Assembly (NCBI RefSeq): GCF_900108025.1
Contig: NZ_FNUS01000002.1
Location: forward strand, 186,001 to 250,000
Direction of reading: 5' to 3'
Source of the DNA: Halpernia humi
Lineage (GTDB): Bacteria; Bacteroidota; Bacteroidia; Flavobacteriales; Weeksellaceae
DNA: 64,000 nt
Below the pieces are notes generated by a model. It was given only the letters and a program-made list of their open reading frames with translations, ran no database searches and was not told where the DNA came from. The translations under genes and the position numbers were made by a program. Below are positions 62,555 to 64,000 of the stretch, in pieces (within the stretch, counting starts at the first letter, position 1; each line of letters starts with the position of its first letter).

Positions 62555-63778
62555 ATGAAGTTCAAATTATTATTAATTGTTATATTTTCAATTGTTTTTT
62601 CGGCAAAAGCGCAAGTAAAAATTTTGTTTGATGCTACCAAAGCAGAAATGGCAAGCAATGCCGATTGGGTAATAGATGCCGATGTACACAATCTGAAAGC
62701 AACTTCTTCTGGAACAATGGTGACTAGTGGAAGTGATTCTAACCCACAAATGATTCCTACACCTGCGCAAAGTGGCATCACTTCATCAACGCCAGAAACT
62801 TATTGGAATGGTGCTTTAAGTGCATGGGCGATAGATTTAGTAAAACTAGGCTATACCGTAGAAACTTTGCCTTATACGGGAAAAATTACTTACGGAGACG
62901 CAAACAACGCGCAAGATTTATCCAACTACAAAGTATTTGTGATAGACGAACCTAACTTTCGATTTCCTTTAAGTGAAAGAGATGCATTGATAAATTTTGT
63001 GAAAAATGGTGGCGGACTTTTTATTATTAGCGACCATAACATTAGTGATAGAAATAATGATGGTTGGGATTCACCACACATTTGGAACGATATTTTTACC
63101 ACAAATTCAATACAATCAGATCCTTTCGGAATTAGTTTTGATTTGGCAAACATCTCAGGAAGTACCACAAATTTTGCCTCTTTGCCGAGTAATCCAATTT
63201 TGCATGGCGCTTCAGGAGCGCCTACCGAGATGCAATTTTTTAATGGTACCACGATGACTTTGAATACTACAGATAATCCTTCTGTGCAAGGCTTGGTTTT
63301 TAGATCGGGCGCTTCTACGACTGGTTTGGTAAATGTAATGTTCGCCACATCAACTTATGGTTCAGGAAAAGTTTGTGCTTTAGGCGACAGTTCAGTTCCA
63401 GATGATGGCACTGGCGACACCGGAGATTCACTTTACAACGGCTACACAGCAGATGCCAACGGAAATCACAAGCCGCTGCTTTTGAACGCCACAGTTTGGT
63501 TGGCTACTAATTCGGCTTTGAGTGTGAATGATTTGGCTAAATCTGAAGCAGATGTAGAAATTTTCCCAAACCCAAGTTCAGATTATATTTATATTAAAAA
63601 TAATAAAGGAAATAATACTAATTACACCGTTACTATTTCTGATGCTTCAGGGAAATTGGTTTTTTCGAAAGCAATAAATTCTAACCAAATTGATATTAAA
63701 AATTTACAAAAAGGCTTGTATTATTTAAGTGTTAAAACTGAAACAGGATTGAAGAATTTTAAAATTATAAAGAAATAA
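62555..63778 (+). CDS. T9SS-exported protein with flavodoxin/GATase-like N-terminal domain
   Basis: 407 residues. Signal peptide MKFKLLLIVIFSIVFSAKAQ; then a domain that begins VKILFDATKAEMASNADWVID and contains DLSNYKVFVIDEPN, LINFVKNGGGLFIISDH, a layout like the ThuA/DUF4350 or GATase1-like fold without a visible Cys nucleophile. The last 75 residues are the type IX sorting domain (VEIFPNPSSDYIYIKN ... LKNFKIIKK). Surface or secreted protein of unknown activity. Confidence 0.82.
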   Translation: MKFKLLLIVIFSIVFSAKAQVKILFDATKAEMASNADWVIDADVHNLKATSSGTMVTSGSDSNPQMIPTPAQSGITSSTPETYWNGALSAWAIDLVKLGYTVETLPYTGKITYGDANNAQDLSNYKVFVIDEPNFRFPLSERDALINFVKNGGGLFIISDHNISDRNNDGWDSPHIWNDIFTTNSIQSDPFGISFDLANISGSTTNFASLPSNPILHGASGAPTEMQFFNGTTMTLNTTDNPSVQGLVFRSGASTTGLVNVMFATSTYGSGKVCALGDSSVPDDGTGDTGDSLYNGYTADANGNHKPLLLNATVWLATNSALSVNDLAKSEADVEIFPNPSSDYIYIKNNKGNNTNYTVTISDASGKLVFSKAINSNQIDIKNLQKGLYYLSVKTETGLKNFKIIKK

Positions 63779-63859
63779 TTTGATACTTTTAACCTGAGTT
63801 CGATTATTATTCAATTTTCAAAGTATTAACTATCAATAACTTAAAAATATCAATTGCGT

Positions 63860-63980
63860 CGGGCTTTAGCCCGATGAAAGATGTAATGTAACACGTCATT
63901 TGGCTTTAGCCAAAACGTATATTAGGTTTTGGCTAAAGCCAATTCTTATTTAAAACCTTATAAAACGGGCTAAAGCCCGT
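63860..63980. repeat. Nested palindrome cluster at the right edge
   Basis: Four hairpins in order: CGGGCTTTAGCCCG (63860), TTGGCTTTAGCCAA (63900), TTGGCTAAAGCCAA (63929) and ACGGGCTAAAGCCCGT (63965). The outer and inner pairs are also inverted copies of each other, so the whole 120 bp can fold into one structure. Nothing is encoded from 63779 to the end. Confidence 0.85.
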
Positions 63981-64000
63981 TCCTATTGATGTTTTTCAAA

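Overview
The window looks like a chromosomal segment of a low-GC Bacteroidota of the order Flavobacteriales, most likely the Chryseobacterium/Kaistella group. I infer this from type IX secretion (T9SS) C-terminal tails on two secreted proteins, Bacteroidota-type promoters (TTG, about 19-22 nt, TAnnTTTG), an exosortase of the small flavobacterial type with a VIT-domain partner, the DUF6452/DUF6048 pair, a bTHX ribosomal protein, a flavobacterial L21 tail, and REP-like intergenic repeats. No tRNA, rRNA, CRISPR array, transposase or prophage was seen. The assignment comes from reading the sequence, not from a database search.

Layout. 1-2918 (minus): membrane protein, exosortase and a large membrane/VIT protein that runs off the left edge. 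2994-13009 (minus): phenylacetate (paa) catabolism: an enoyl-CoA hydratase-like protein, paaZ, paaI, paaH, paaG, paaD, paaC, paaB, headed by hutI and preceded by an MFS transporter. It is interrupted by a GxxExxY gene with inverted flanking repeats and by a gene remnant. paaA, paaE, paaJ and paaK are not here. 14398-17141 (plus): ruvB, an MBL-fold hydrolase, coaE. 17216-23893 (minus): two secreted zinc metalloproteases plus the DUF6452/DUF6048 pair. 24124-27074 (plus): a compact four-gene set (thioredoxin, ApbE-type flavin transferase, DUF4266 lipoprotein with a Gly/Cys tail, DUF3570 barrel), the best candidate for a poorly described system. 27114-28523 (minus) rlmD; 28996-34933 (plus) gltBD; 35110-36660 (minus) a thioredoxin-fold lipoprotein without the redox cysteines; 37458-40931 (minus) sdhCAB; 41030-43915 (minus) lpxB-comEC.

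44246-52280 carries DUF2480, bTHX, DUF937, aspS, a NYN-domain gene, pyrD, ruvC, a PadR regulator and two related membrane proteins. The NYN gene lies between the real aspS 3' end and a second, diverged copy of that 3' end, which marks a small insertion into the end of an essential gene. 52389-61210 (minus, mostly): uvrB; a BlaR1-type M56 peptidase with a TonB-like tail, its BlaI repressor and a lipoprotein under a visible TACA-N2-TGTA operator; DUF6646 (plus); tryptophanase; DUF502; acyltransferase. 61554-63778 (plus): rplU, rpmA and a T9SS-exported protein.

Between the genes there are several repeat families: a 138-bp unit present twice in opposite orientation, a hairpin element ending in GCCCGAC/GCTGCCC (two clear copies, one diverged), a 220-bp element with 17-bp terminal inverted repeats beside sdhB, nested palindromes at the right edge, and a different short-word tandem repeat at each junction of the paa operon.
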